This document shows positions 8,152 through 15,876 of a DNA stretch of 64,000 nucleotides, in pieces. Source of the DNA: Duganella sp. OV510 (GTDB lineage Bacteria > Pseudomonadota > Gammaproteobacteria > Burkholderiales > Burkholderiaceae_D). The stretch is taken from the NCBI RefSeq assembly GCF_900100205.1, contig NZ_FNEQ01000008.1, forward strand, positions 1-64,000, given 5' to 3'. The stretch's first letter is position 1, and every line of letters begins with the position of its first letter. The notes below the pieces were generated by a model. It searched no databases. It was not told the DNA's origin and saw only the letters and a program-made list of their open reading frames with translations. Made by a program: the position numbers and the translations under genes.

Positions 8152-9135
8152 ATGAAGAAACTGATGATTTATGGCGCGACGGGCTACACCGGTCGCATGG
8201 CGGCGGAACGCGCCTCGGCAGCGGGCACGCCGCTCATCCTGGCAGGACGCAACGAGGCTGCGCTCGTATCGCTCGCCACAAGCCTCGATGTCGAATACCG
8301 GGTCTTCCCGCTCAAAGACATTGCCGTGATTGATCGATCACTGCGCGGCGTCGCCGTCCTCCTCAATTGCGCGGGGCCATTCGTCAGGACCGCCGATGTC
8401 CTGATGAGAGCCGGCATTCGCAATGGCGTGCATTATCTGGACGTCGCTGCGGAACTTGACGGCTATCGACTGGCCGAAGTGCTCGACGTCAAGGCCAGAG
8501 CTGCAGGTGTGATGCTTCTGCCAGGCAGCGGTGGCAGCGTTGCGATGCTTGGTTGCCTTGCCGGGCACACCGTTGCGAGAACGAGTAATCCATTGAGCCT
8601 TAGCGTGGCCATGCATGTCGCGGGTGGTCTATCGAGAGGCTCAGCCGTCAGCGCAATGGGAAGCGTCACCGCCGAAACGCTAGCACGCGCCGACGGCACG
8701 CTCGTTGCCCAAACTGCCGGAACGATCCGGAAACTCGACTTCGGCAAGGGGCCCGTCGACTGCTTCCAGGTGACGCTTCCCGATCTCATCACGATCTGGC
8801 GCTCGACCAACATTCCTAATATTGCAGCGTTCGTCCACCTGTCAGGTATCGGATTTCCACAAGGTGATCTCTTGGCGCTTCCCGATGGACCGAGTGAGCA
8901 GGAACGGTTGGCCAATCGGTATCAGGCCGTTGTCGAAGTCACCAGTTCCGACGGCAATGTCGTGCGATCGGTTCTCGATACGGTCAACGGCTACACGTTC
9001 ACGGCAAGCGCTGCGGCGGAGGCAGGCCGCCGCGTTCTCGCCGGTGAGAATCGTCCGGGCTTCCAGACCCCTGCGATGCTGTTCGGCAACGGCTTTGCCG
9101 GGACGATCGCTGACACCACCATCGTCGACTTCTGA
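8152..9135 (+). CDS. Saccharopine dehydrogenase-like NAD(P)-binding protein
   Basis: The start at 8152 gives 327 residues beginning MKKLMIYGATGYTGRMAAER, a Rossmann strand with the GATGYTG loop of the trans-acting enoyl-reductase/saccharopine dehydrogenase-like family. A second marker is LLNCAGPFVRTADVLMRAGI near residue 65, then HYLDVAAELD. A longer in-frame opening at 7963 lies inside the VOC gene and is rejected. The substrate is unknown; such proteins often act on quinone- or lipid-like carbonyls. It is translationally close to the VOC gene and belongs to the passenger operon. Confidence 0.85.
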   Translation: MKKLMIYGATGYTGRMAAERASAAGTPLILAGRNEAALVSLATSLDVEYRVFPLKDIAVIDRSLRGVAVLLNCAGPFVRTADVLMRAGIRNGVHYLDVAAELDGYRLAEVLDVKARAAGVMLLPGSGGSVAMLGCLAGHTVARTSNPLSLSVAMHVAGGLSRGSAVSAMGSVTAETLARADGTLVAQTAGTIRKLDFGKGPVDCFQVTLPDLITIWRSTNIPNIAAFVHLSGIGFPQGDLLALPDGPSEQERLANRYQAVVEVTSSDGNVVRSVLDTVNGYTFTASAAAEAGRRVLAGENRPGFQTPAMLFGNGFAGTIADTTIVDF

Positions 9136-9144
9136 GGAGCAACC

Positions 9145-9471
9145 ATGGAGAAGCTCGTTGCTACATTCATACAAACCGTCAACGCCTTCGACGTCGAAGG
9201 CGCGTTAGCCATGTTTAAGTCCGATGCAGTCATCGACGACGTTTCGGTTGGGCGCGCCTTCGTCGGCGCCGATGGGATTCGCCTTTACCTTGAGCAGTTC
9301 TTCGTAGGTTATAAAACCGTCAGCAAACTTCTGTCGCTGGAGCCGCTGGACGATTTCGCAGCAATTGTTCGCGTCGATTTCACCGGCGACTTTGGCCACG
9401 AGACCGGGTCTCTGAGAATCAAAATTAGCTCTGACGGTCTGATCGAACGCATCAAGGCCAATCTCGACTAA
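9145..9471 (+). CDS. SnoaL-like (NTF2 fold) protein 1
   Basis: This 108-residue protein has the NTF2/SnoaL layout: helix FIQTVNAFDVEGALAMFKSD, strand with AVIDDVSVGR, then FVGADGIRLYLEQFF, and antiparallel strands ending LIERIKANLD. Members are small hydrolases, isomerases or ligand-binding proteins. An AGGAGCAACC precedes the ATG, ten bases after the preceding stop. The substrate is unknown. Confidence 0.8.
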   Translation: MEKLVATFIQTVNAFDVEGALAMFKSDAVIDDVSVGRAFVGADGIRLYLEQFFVGYKTVSKLLSLEPLDDFAAIVRVDFTGDFGHETGSLRIKISSDGLIERIKANLD

Positions 9472-9563
9472 CGACCACAGAAAACACCAAATTGCGCTTG
9501 CAAGAGCGCGAATGCCGGAGATGGCTTCACTTTGCAAGCCTCCGGAACACCAAGGGAATACTT

Positions 9564-10034
9564 ATGACCATATCACCATCTCTCACCAACGAGGCCGCAG
9601 ACAAGCTTGCGGTCGTCGACGCCCTCTATCGTTTTGCCGCTGGCATCGATCTTCGCGACAAGAGCCTTCTGTCGTCCGCTCTTGCAGAAAACGCTGTATC
9701 GGACTTTGGTCCGGCTGCGGCCAAAGCCGGGTTTGAATATCCGGTTATCGAGGGCCGGGATATTATTGTTGCGACCCTTACAGCGTCTCTCTCGAAATTG
9801 GATACGACGCACTCTGTGACGAATCCGCGTGTCACTATCAACGGTGACACGGCGCGCTTGGACGCACTTGTGGAAGCCCAGCATGTCTCCCGGGATGATC
9901 ATACCCTCAGCTATCTCATGAAGAACCGTTACGATGTCGAGCTTGTAAGGATGGGCGACGGCTGGGTCATCACGCGTAACACGGTCGACAACGTCTGGCG
10001 TTCTGGAGATATTTCTGTTCTTTCTGCCATATAG
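9564..10034 (+). CDS. SnoaL-like (NTF2 fold) protein 2
   Basis: The ATG at 9564 opens MTISPSLTNEAADKLAVVDA and gives 156 residues; AAGGGAATACTT upstream supports it over the open frame from 9492. The helix DALYRFAAGIDLRDKSLLSS, the IEGRDIIVATL helix and the closing GWVITRNTVDNVWRSGD are typical of the SnoaL_4/ring-hydroxylating-dioxygenase-beta-like group. It is the last passenger gene. Three bases after its stop lies the internal IS66-end-like sequence at 10037. Confidence 0.8.
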   Translation: MTISPSLTNEAADKLAVVDALYRFAAGIDLRDKSLLSSALAENAVSDFGPAAAKAGFEYPVIEGRDIIVATLTASLSKLDTTHSVTNPRVTINGDTARLDALVEAQHVSRDDHTLSYLMKNRYDVELVRMGDGWVITRNTVDNVWRSGDISVLSAI

Positions 10035-10036
10035 AC

Positions 10037-10077
10037 GTAGCCGCACTCCCAGCGCTGTCTTGATCGGCCGAGCGAAA
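10037..10077 (+). repeat. Internal IS66-end-like sequence
   Basis: GTAGCCGCACTCCCAGCGCT followed by GTCTTGATCGGCCGAGCGAA resembles the left transposon end at 5841, most clearly over GTCTTGATC-G-CCGA. It lies 38 bases past the end of tnpC, where the end of an ordinary IS66 would be. I read it as the former or second left end of the core element; the outermost bases differ from the active ends. Confidence 0.6.
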
Positions 10078-10114
10078 AGCCAGATGATGCTCGCACAACG
10101 CTGGGAAGCGGAAT

Positions 10115-11677
10115 TTAGCCGGCGAGCTTGGCGGCACAGTTCCAAGGTAGAAAGACGTGCACCCGGTTGACGGGATGCTCTGCGATGCGCTCTAGCACGT
10201 GGCGCAGCCAAGCTTCGGGGTCAACCCCGTTCAGCTTGGCGGTGCCGATCAGCGAGTAAACCGCTGCGGCCCGCTCGCCGCCACTGTCGGCGCCGGCGAA
10301 CAAGTAGTTGCGGCGGCCGATGGCAATGCCGCGTAGCGCCCGTTCGGCTGCCGAGTTGTCGATCTCGATGGCGCCATCATCGCAGTAGCGTGTCAGTGCC
10401 GGCCACAGATTGAGCGAGTACAGAATGGCTGCCGAGGCATCGGATTTGCGCGACAGCTTCTCAAGCGCGGCGCGTAGCCAGCGTTCAAGGTCGTCGAGCA
10501 AGGGTCTGGCCCTGGTTTGCCTGGCTTGTCGTCGTTGATCGGGAGGCTTGCCTCGGATATCGGCCTCGATGACGTAGAGCTCGGCGATTCTGCGTAGCGC
10601 TTCCGTCGTGAGCGCCGAAGGCCGCGCTTCATGCAGGTCATAGAATTTGCGCCGGGCATGAGCCCAGCATGCGGCTTCGTGGATCGCGCCGTTTTCGTAA
10701 AGCGCGTTGAAACCGGCATAGGCATCGGCTTGCAGCACGCCACTGAAACCAGTCAGGTGGGTTTGTGGATGGACGCCTTTGCGATCCGGCGAGTAGGCGA
10801 ACCAGACAGCGGCTGGCGCCGTGTCGCCGCTTGGCCGGTCATCGCGCACGTACGTCCACAGCCGCGCAGTTTTAGTTTTGCCATTGCCCGGAGCGAGCAC
10901 CGGGATCGGCGTGTCGTCGGCATGCAACTTGGTGGCGGCCAGCACGTGGCGCCGGATGGCATCGACCAACGGGCGCAACAAGGCGCTGGCGGCACCAACC
11001 CAGCTTGCCAGCAGTGCGCGATCCAGATCCACGCCTTCCCGTGCATAGATCACGCTCTGGCGGTAGAGCGGCAAGTGGTCGGCGAACTTCGCCACCAGGA
11101 CATGTGCCAGCAAACCGGGGCCGGCGATGCCGCGTTCGATCGGGCGGCTCGGCGCCGGCGCTTGCACGATGGCGTCGCAGCAGCTGCAAGCAAGCTTGGG
11201 GCGCACATGGCGAATTACTCGGAAACTGGCCGGTACATATTCGAGCTGTTCGGCCACGTCCTCACCCAAAAAGCGCAGTCCACCACCGCAAGACGGGCAC
11301 GCGTCGGCGGCGGGCAGATGGACCTTTTCATCGCGAGGAAGGTGGTCAGGCAGCGGCTTGCGTACAGGCTTGTTGCGTGGCGCCCGGTCAGTTTCAGGTA
11401 TCGCCTTCACCACTTCGCCTTCATCGGCTTGCAGACCTTCCAGTTGCAGTTCCAGCTGCTCGATCTGGTGGTCCAGTTTCTCGGACTTGCGGCCGAACTG
11501 CATGCGCCGCAGCTTGGCGATCCACAGCTTGAGATGCTCGATCTCGGCGGCGCGCGTGTTCAACTGCGCTTCCAGCCCTGCGACTTGGTCATCGCGCTCT
11601 TGAACGCGACGTTCGCTTGCCAATAGCAATGCCTTCAGGGCAGCGATATCGTCAGGGAGGTCGGCGGCAGTGAGCAT
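10115..11677 (-). CDS. tnpC: IS66-family transposase TnpC
   Basis: This is the 520-residue IS66 transposase. It has an N-terminal coiled-coil helix (residues 10-85) that includes [15 protein letters not shown] zinc-ribbon follows ([15 protein letters not shown], later ACSCCDAIV), then the DDE core: Asp in [12 protein letters not shown], Asp in [14 protein letters not shown], and Glu in [16 protein letters not shown]. All core motifs are present, so the enzyme looks intact. It acts with TnpA and TnpB on the ends at 5841 and 12507. It reads leftward, as do tnpA and tnpB. Confidence 0.95.
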   Translation of the reverse strand: MLTAADLPDDIAALKALLLASERRVQERDDQVAGLEAQLNTRAAEIEHLKLWIAKLRRMQFGRKSEKLDHQIEQLELQLEGLQADEGEVVKAIPETDRAPRNKPVRKPLPDHLPRDEKVHLPAADACPSCGGGLRFLGEDVAEQLEYVPASFRVIRHVRPKLACSCCDAIVQAPAPSRPIERGIAGPGLLAHVLVAKFADHLPLYRQSVIYAREGVDLDRALLASWVGAASALLRPLVDAIRRHVLAATKLHADDTPIPVLAPGNGKTKTARLWTYVRDDRPSGDTAPAAVWFAYSPDRKGVHPQTHLTGFSGVLQADAYAGFNALYENGAIHEAACWAHARRKFYDLHEARPSALTTEALRRIAELYVIEADIRGKPPDQRRQARQTRARPLLDDLERWLRAALEKLSRKSDASAAILYSLNLWPALTRYCDDGAIEIDNSAAERALRGIAIGRRNYLFAGADSGGERAAAVYSLIGTAKLNGVDPEAWLRHVLERIAEHPVNRVHVFLPWNCAAKLAG

Positions 11678-11706
11678 GAAGCAAGTTTACGCGAGGCCGA
11701 TGACGT

Positions 11707-12053
11707 TTACAAGGCCGACGTCGGCCGCCAGGTGCGCTCTGGTCGGCGCCAGTCGATTCCCTCCAACAGCATGAAAGCTGGGCTTGCGTCAGTGCCACGC
11801 TACCGCTGTCGGCCTGCGGCCAGACGAAGCGTCCCCGCTCAAGACGCTTGGCCAGCAAGCACAGGCCATCGCCAGTCCACCACAGCACCTTAATCATGTC
11901 GCCGCGCCGGCCACGGAACACGAAGACGTGGCCGCTGAAAGGATCTTCGGCCAGCGCAGTCTCCACCTTGGCCGCCAGCCCGTTCATGCCAGCGCGCATA
12001 TCGGTGATGCCGGCGGCGAGCCAGATCCGGGTGCTGGCAGGAAGGCCAATCAT
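11707..12053 (-). pseudogene. tnpB: IS66 TnpB accessory protein, frameshifted near the end
   Basis: It opens [20 protein letters not shown] and carries the family core ([17 protein letters not shown], then [13 protein letters not shown]). After ALTQAQLS the frame is wrong. Shifting by one base near 11772 restores [15 protein letters not shown] and a TAA at 11707, giving the normal 115 residues. As written, the frame runs on for 18 extra residues (133 in total) into tnpC. A single missing base explains this, either real decay or a sequencing error. The start overlaps the stop of tnpA by four bases, as usual in IS66. Confidence 0.85.
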
Positions 12054-12424
12054 GCGCGCAGGCTTTGCAGTACCAGCCGCAGCAACGCCGCGTCCGCGCC
12101 GGCGCAGACTCGCACAGTGGCATCGGCAATGGTGATCTCGATAGCACCCCCGCGAGCGGCGCCGCTGGCCGGCTTTGCTGCCGGTGAAGACGGCTTCAGC
12201 AATACCGGCAGCAGCTTGGTTTCACTCGTGGCCGGCCCGGTCAGCAGGCCGGCGCGCAGGTCGCGCCGCCATTTGAACAGCATGTTGGTGTTGATGCCAT
12301 GATCCTGGGCCAGTTTCGATACCGAAACGACAGGCTCGCATGCCGCCACCGCGAGTCGATGTTTAAACTCGGGCGAATAGTTTGGCCGTCCTCTACGATT
12401 GCCCGACTCCACTTCAGTGTCCAC
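12050..12424 (-). CDS. tnpA: IS66 TnpA accessory protein
   Basis: This 124-residue protein has an IS66/IS3-type helix-turn-helix ([16 protein letters not shown], then [20 protein letters not shown]). It ends in a beta-rich tail with [20 protein letters not shown] that is typical of IS66 TnpA. It is the first gene of the tnpA-B-C operon. A long perfect hairpin (12425-12458) lies immediately upstream of its ATG. Confidence 0.9.
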   Translation of the reverse strand: MDTEVESGNRRGRPNYSPEFKHRLAVAACEPVVSVSKLAQDHGINTNMLFKWRRDLRAGLLTGPATSETKLLPVLLKPSSPAAKPASGAARGGAIEITIADATVRVCAGADAALLRLVLQSLRA

Positions 12425-12458
12425 AGTAGTTCCCGCTAAAAAAGTAACGGGAACTACT
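12425..12458. promoter_or_regulatory. Perfect 11-bp hairpin in the tnpA leader
   Basis: AGTAGTTCCCG and CGGGAACTACT pair across a 12-base A-rich loop directly upstream of tnpA. It would form in the transcript entering from the right end and could hide the tnpA start from read-through messages or terminate them. The function is inference. Confidence 0.5.
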
Positions 12459-12482
12459 TTGGCAGATGCTACTCGCTATGAA

Positions 12483-12507
12483 CAGACGGTGCAGGGCCGA
12501 CGCTTAC
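12483..12507 (-). repeat. Right terminal inverted repeat of the transposon
   Basis: On the minus strand it reads GTAAGCGTCGGCCCTGCACC followed by GTCTG, matching the left end at 5841 except at positions 10, 17 and the last base. Confidence 0.85.
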
Positions 12508-12515
12508 CCCTCGGT
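12508..12515. repeat. Target-site duplication, right copy
   Basis: CCCTCGGT lies directly outside the right transposon end and is identical to 5833-5840. Confidence 0.9.
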
Positions 12516-12895
12516 GCGCAAAAACACGTTATCGCTGAACGGATCGTCCTCCAGCGCCGTCTGCACTTTCGCAGCTAGGCCATTGAAGCCGGAGCGCATG
12601 TCTGTGATGCCGGGCGGCGAGCCAGACTTTATTGCCGGCGGGGAGGCCGATCATCGCAGCACCCGGTCCAACACCTGCGCCAATATGGACCTTCGATCCG
12701 AACGCGGACCTCGCCCAACTCAAACACGATATTGCCGCCGACATCGGAGCTGCTATTGCTCGGTGCAGGCCGTTGGCGCCAACACCACCGGCAACAGGTC
12801 ATCGTCTCGCATCAATGCAGGTACGCCAAGGCGTCCTTGTTGATACAGCCGACGCCAGCTGATGACTCGGTTATTGATTTGCACGAACTTTTGAC
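12516..12895 (-). pseudogene. Relic of an older IS66: tnpB 5' half and tnpA
   Basis: Reading leftward from about 12895 there are pieces of TnpA (INNRVISWRRLYQQGRLGVP, then DDDLLPVVLAPT, then ELGEVRVRIEGP) in shifting frames. The tnpB start follows at 12654 (MIGLPAGNKVWLAA, then after a frameshift a TALEDDPFSDNVFLR stretch). The tnpB text breaks exactly at the transposon border and resumes at 5840. The relic therefore predates the 6.67-kb insertion. It has several frameshifts and stops and cannot be functional. Confidence 0.8.
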
Positions 12896-13041
12896 CCAAC
12901 CTCAGTCATAGATTTGCATCGCCGGATGCGCCATGCAAATAGGTGCGCAGAGCATCCCTCGCCAAGATTGGCGGCTAGAAGGTGGGTCAATCATGCCGGG
13001 TCAAATCGGCGCGCAAACGAACATACAGGGTATCTTCCCGG

Positions 13042-13170
13042 CTACTTGATGTACGTTGGTGGTGGTCCGTATTTAGCCAGCAGTTCGGGCTTGCGATCTG
13101 CGGGGGCAAAGATATGCGTCGGCGCCTGCAACTCGCTATGGCATTTTTGGCAGTACCCCAGCGCCTTGCT
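13042..13170 (-). other. Coding-like in-frame tail after the stop of the next gene
   Basis: Directly after the TAA of the 102-residue gene the same frame continues for 42 codons to TAG. It gives KALGYCQKCHSELQAPTHIF and then PELLAKYGPPPTYIK, which looks like protein (a CxxCH motif, balanced composition). It may be the remains of a longer protein, a fused fragment or a separate small gene without a usable start. Confidence 0.3.
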
Positions 13171-13479
13171 TTATCGAGAGCAGAACCTGGCCCACGCCGC
13201 TTCAAATTTCGGTTGAGTGCCATCGTCAATCAAGACCGTTCCCTTGGATACTATGAAGCGCCGAAACCCTACATAGGCTCCAAAACTATTTTTACCATTG
13301 AACTCGCCGCAGCTCATCGTGGAATCTTCCGGAGAGGTGCGCTCGTTCCTGAACTTGAGTGAGTCCGTGTCCTTGCTTATCGCACGTAACTTGGCTCGGG
13401 CGCTGGGCTGATCTGCGCCGACAGCGATACCAGTGATGCCGAGGAAAAAGACAGTCGCAATCAGGGATGGAATTTTCAT
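13171..13479 (-). CDS. Small exported protein of the array
   Basis: This 102-residue protein begins with a clear signal peptide (MKIPSLIATVFFLGITGIAV, cut near GADQ). The mature part has two Cys, one in MSCGEFNGKNSFGAYVGFRR and one near the C-terminus. I associate the CGE-N-KNSFGAY-GF core with a widespread uncharacterised family of small periplasmic proteins; the function is unknown. It is the last complete gene of the leftward small-gene array. A GGAAAA ribosome binding site precedes the ATG. Confidence 0.75.
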   Translation of the reverse strand: MKIPSLIATVFFLGITGIAVGADQPSARAKLRAISKDTDSLKFRNERTSPEDSTMSCGEFNGKNSFGAYVGFRRFIVSKGTVLIDDGTQPKFEAAWARFCSR

Positions 13480-13494
13480 ACTATTTTCCGTGGT

Positions 13495-13923
13495 CTATGC
13501 CAGAAAGCCGTAGAGCTGCGCGTTCAGCCGCACGCTACAAGCAGTAAATCGATCCGCCGCGTCGTTAATCATTTCTACTGACCAGGCTGCGCCATGTCGG
13601 AACAATCGCTGACCACCATCGGTATCGGTGCCTGGCTTACCGTGCATCAGTTCGTTGCGGTCTTCGACCAATGCCTCAAAATCTTTAGCTGCGGCCAAGA
13701 GGTCCGCTTGGTGAGTGGACGACGGCATCCCCTCTGCGAGCTTCACAAAACGCTTAGCAATTGCCCCCGCTGTCTTGGCAGGCAGGGTATTGATAGCGCC
13801 GGGTGCTATACGCTCGCAACACCAAACGGCGTTCCATTCAAGGGTGGCAAACGCGTAAGTGGCTAAGCCGATAGCATGCACGTAGACATCATCTACCGGC
13901 ACTCTAAGTCGATCATCTCTCAT
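13495..13923 (-). CDS. Small helical protein, HEPN-like RxxxxH motif
   Basis: This 142-residue, mostly helical protein contains DRNELMHGKP near residue 87, an R-x4-H motif as in HEPN-type proteins, after a helix with AAAKDFEALVE. HEPN folds include many toxin RNases, but the motif is short and this assignment is only a suggestion. The start follows AGGAAAATC. Its stop is 16 bases before the exported-protein gene. Confidence 0.65.
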   Translation of the reverse strand: MRDDRLRVPVDDVYVHAIGLATYAFATLEWNAVWCCERIAPGAINTLPAKTAGAIAKRFVKLAEGMPSSTHQADLLAAAKDFEALVEDRNELMHGKPGTDTDGGQRLFRHGAAWSVEMINDAADRFTACSVRLNAQLYGFLA

Positions 13924-13937
13924 GATTTTCCTTGATC

Positions 13938-14234
13938 CTAACGTCGCTGACTAGCGGGTTGGTAAGGAAGCTGAGGCGTTGTAACTCCAGCTTGCGCACA
14001 CTCTTTCGAGCGAATAGACATCCACTCGTCGTACTTAGCGCGGTTTGACGCTTTGCCATATGCGTCTCCGGTAAGATCAGCCATTGCGCACCGATCCATC
14101 TGGTCCTTAGATTCATCGTACTTTTGCGCAAAATGTCGCGCATCGGATTCCGGTCCATAGTTCCAAAACGCCAGCGCTGCAATCGCCACTAACGCGAGTA
14201 GTGCGAACGAGATCATATTGTTTTTCGACAGCAT
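13938..14234 (-). CDS. Small single-pass membrane protein
   Basis: This 98-residue protein has one N-terminal hydrophobic segment (ISFALLALVAIAALAFW) followed by a charged soluble part with two Cys (MDRCAMADLTGDAYGKASNR, then RSKECAQAG). It probably sits in the inner membrane with its C-terminus in the periplasm. No family is recognised. TTAGGAAATCT precedes the ATG. Confidence 0.65.
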   Translation of the reverse strand: MLSKNNMISFALLALVAIAALAFWNYGPESDARHFAQKYDESKDQMDRCAMADLTGDAYGKASNRAKYDEWMSIRSKECAQAGVTTPQLPYQPASQRR

Positions 14235-14252
14235 AGATTTCCTAAGTATCGT

Positions 14253-14987
14253 TCATACAATCGGGGAAGCGCTGTTCCAAAGCAGTTCATACGCGCCAAT
14301 TTTCAGGTCTGCCGTTTCGTCCGCTTTTATAATTTCTGCAGGCGATCGCTTAGCGAAATCTTTTAGCGACTGCGTCAGGGTCCACGCGAACTTTTCATCG
14401 ATGAAGATTGCCCTGTCATGGAGTGTGCGCGCCGGAGAAAGGCGAACACTGAGCGGTCGAGTCTGCGCATACTGAGTTGTCCATTTAACTGATGCTGGCC
14501 GCAACGTGGGCTTGCACGCTGTTTCATCAGCAAGCAATCTGAGTGTCACCCCGTCCGGTACCGCGAGTCCAAATTCAGTAAGCGCTGTCTCGTCCATGTA
14601 CGGGTCCACAATAAAAACATCCCTTTTCGCGGTTTGGAAGATCTTGGACAGTGCTGCATAGGCATCAAAACTGCTGCCGACCGGGATAAAAGAGCCGGCC
14701 GCTGCACTTGGGACTTTCAGTTCGCAGTGCGCCAGAGCTCTATGTAAAATGGTAAAGACCTGTTCGAGTCCATTGCTATAGACACCTGCTGGTATATTCT
14801 TGACCGCCGTGGTGTACTCGATTGCATCCATTCCTGTTGCTACTCCGACCTCAGTAACCAGAGCATGGCCTCTTGCGAGCCATTGCTGGCCTGCTGGCGT
14901 CGAGAACTGCTTACGGTCATTGATATCAGGCGCTGTTTCGAGAAGGCGTCCAAGTTGTGTGTAAAGGTACTGGTAATCCTTGCTCAT
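14253..14987 (-). CDS. PLD-like protein with divergent HKD motif
   Basis: This 244-residue protein ends in a phospholipase D-like half. DVFIVDPYMDETALTEFG lies near residue 130, and a single HDRAIFIDEKFAWTLTQSLK near 190 stands where H-x-K-x4-D is expected, with Arg replacing Lys, then a SPAEIIKAD helix. One such half-motif would need a dimer for activity. The N-terminal half is helical and unassigned. The ATG at 14987 follows AGGAAAACAATTG, which is why it is preferred to the TTG one codon earlier. It is the largest gene of the array. Confidence 0.65.
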   Translation of the reverse strand: MSKDYQYLYTQLGRLLETAPDINDRKQFSTPAGQQWLARGHALVTEVGVATGMDAIEYTTAVKNIPAGVYSNGLEQVFTILHRALAHCELKVPSAAAGSFIPVGSSFDAYAALSKIFQTAKRDVFIVDPYMDETALTEFGLAVPDGVTLRLLADETACKPTLRPASVKWTTQYAQTRPLSVRLSPARTLHDRAIFIDEKFAWTLTQSLKDFAKRSPAEIIKADETADLKIGAYELLWNSASPIV

Positions 14988-15014
14988 CAATTGTTTTCCT
15001 ATTTCATTACGATA

Positions 15015-15362
15015 TTACTTCAGCCGATTCTTGAACCAATAGATGTCCAACAGCACCCATGTTCCATCTATGTTCTTCTGAATTACGCAACTAAAATCGG
15101 AGCGTAACATCGCACCGTAGCTATTTTGGGAGTCCACCCAAGAAATCGAATCCCAAACATTCGGTTTTCCCTTCCAGCGTTTATCTGTGGAAAGCTGAGC
15201 AGCTGCCTCTGCAACTGGCTCAAACCTCGCGGTCGCCGGCGACTTCAACTCGCGAAGTGCGAAGTCCTGACACGCCGCTTTAGCTGCTTGGTGATCATCC
15301 GCCCATGCCGTCGACGCGATTAGTAAGAGCAGAAGGACGACGAGCGGTCGTGCCTGATTCAT
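15015..15362 (-). CDS. Small exported protein
   Basis: This 115-residue protein has a signal peptide (MNQARPLVVLLLLLIASTAW, cut after AWA). Its mature domain contains ACQDFALRELKSPATARFEP and a later FSCVIQKNIDGTWVLLD strand. The layout (a Cys helix, SPATA-F, a C-terminal beta strand with Cys) recalls small periplasmic proteins of unknown function and is similar in style to the 13171-13479 product. TAGGAAAATCTAT precedes the ATG. Confidence 0.7.
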   Translation of the reverse strand: MNQARPLVVLLLLLIASTAWADDHQAAKAACQDFALRELKSPATARFEPVAEAAAQLSTDKRWKGKPNVWDSISWVDSQNSYGAMLRSDFSCVIQKNIDGTWVLLDIYWFKNRLK

Positions 15363-15372
15363 ATAGATTTTC

Positions 15373-15600
15373 CTATTTAGTCTTCTGCGAACGCCGCTCT
15401 ATCTTAAACATCAAAATAGCATTTGCAACCTTCACCGAAAATATTGCGTAGCCTATCGCCAGACCTGCCACCGATAGCCAAAATTTCAGAGCACTCAAAT
15501 TCGTTGGTTCGACGCTAGCAACATGCAGCAGGTATGTGCCTAAAACCGCACCTACGAGAGTTCCCAAAGCGTCCAAAACTGCCTTTGCAAATGCGCTCAC
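15373..15600 (-). CDS. Small two-pass membrane protein
   Basis: The GTG at 15600 follows TAGGATAATT and gives 75 residues; the longer open frame from 15684 overlaps the preceding gene and is rejected. Two hydrophobic segments are visible (AVLDALGTLVGAVLGTYLL and FWLSVAGLAIGYAIF), with a basic C-terminus. It is a membrane protein of unknown function. Confidence 0.6.
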   Translation of the reverse strand: MSAFAKAVLDALGTLVGAVLGTYLLHVASVEPTNLSALKFWLSVAGLAIGYAIFSVKVANAILMFKIERRSQKTK

Positions 15601-15610
15601 AATTATCCTA

Positions 15611-15838
15611 CTAGGTAGGATTGTTGAAGGGCTTGCGTTGGTCGCTGCCTGGCAACTGAACTTTAAACGGCACCTTTTTAGCATCCAACATCACCTGTAC
15701 CGCTTGCCACTCCAGATCGGACAGAAGGCATTCGAATACATGCTCTCGGCCGGGAGTCGGGCCGCCGGCTCCGATTAGAGCATACGGCTGATAGTCCAGA
15801 GCGACGGCATAGGGTAGCTCTAAAGCGATTAGCGACAT
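15611..15838 (-). CDS. Unrecognised 75-residue protein
   Basis: It opens MSLIALELPYAVALDYQPYA after AAGGAAAAGCC and contains a helix ECLLSDLEWQAVQVMLDAKK. It is soluble, weakly acidic, and resembles no family I can name. It belongs to the array by strand, spacing and ribosome binding site. Confidence 0.6.
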   Translation of the reverse strand: MSLIALELPYAVALDYQPYALIGAGGPTPGREHVFECLLSDLEWQAVQVMLDAKKVPFKVQLPGSDQRKPFNNPT

Positions 15839-15876
15839 GGCTTTTCCTTATAAACCGTTTATACGGTATTTTCCGG

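Larger units (their letters stand above)
5841..12507. mobile_element. IS66-family transposon with six passenger genes
   Basis: This is a 6667-base element bounded by near-identical inverted ends: GTAAGCGTCAGCCCTGTACC at 5841 and, on the other strand, GTAAGCGTCGGCCCTGCACC ending at 12507. A perfect 8-bp duplication CCCTCGGT flanks it, and it sits inside an older tnpB. Its right 2.4 kb hold the usual tnpA-tnpB-tnpC set reading leftward. Its left 4.2 kb hold an AraC regulator and five metabolic genes reading away from it. An internal end-like sequence at 10037 marks where an ordinary IS66 would stop. The exact duplication suggests recent insertion as one unit. tnpB carries a one-base deletion, so present mobility may need a helper copy. 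Confidence 0.85.

Noticed and set aside
10631-11626. A 331-codon plus-strand frame opposite tnpC
   Set aside because: It lies inside the well-supported transposase gene and has low-complexity composition.
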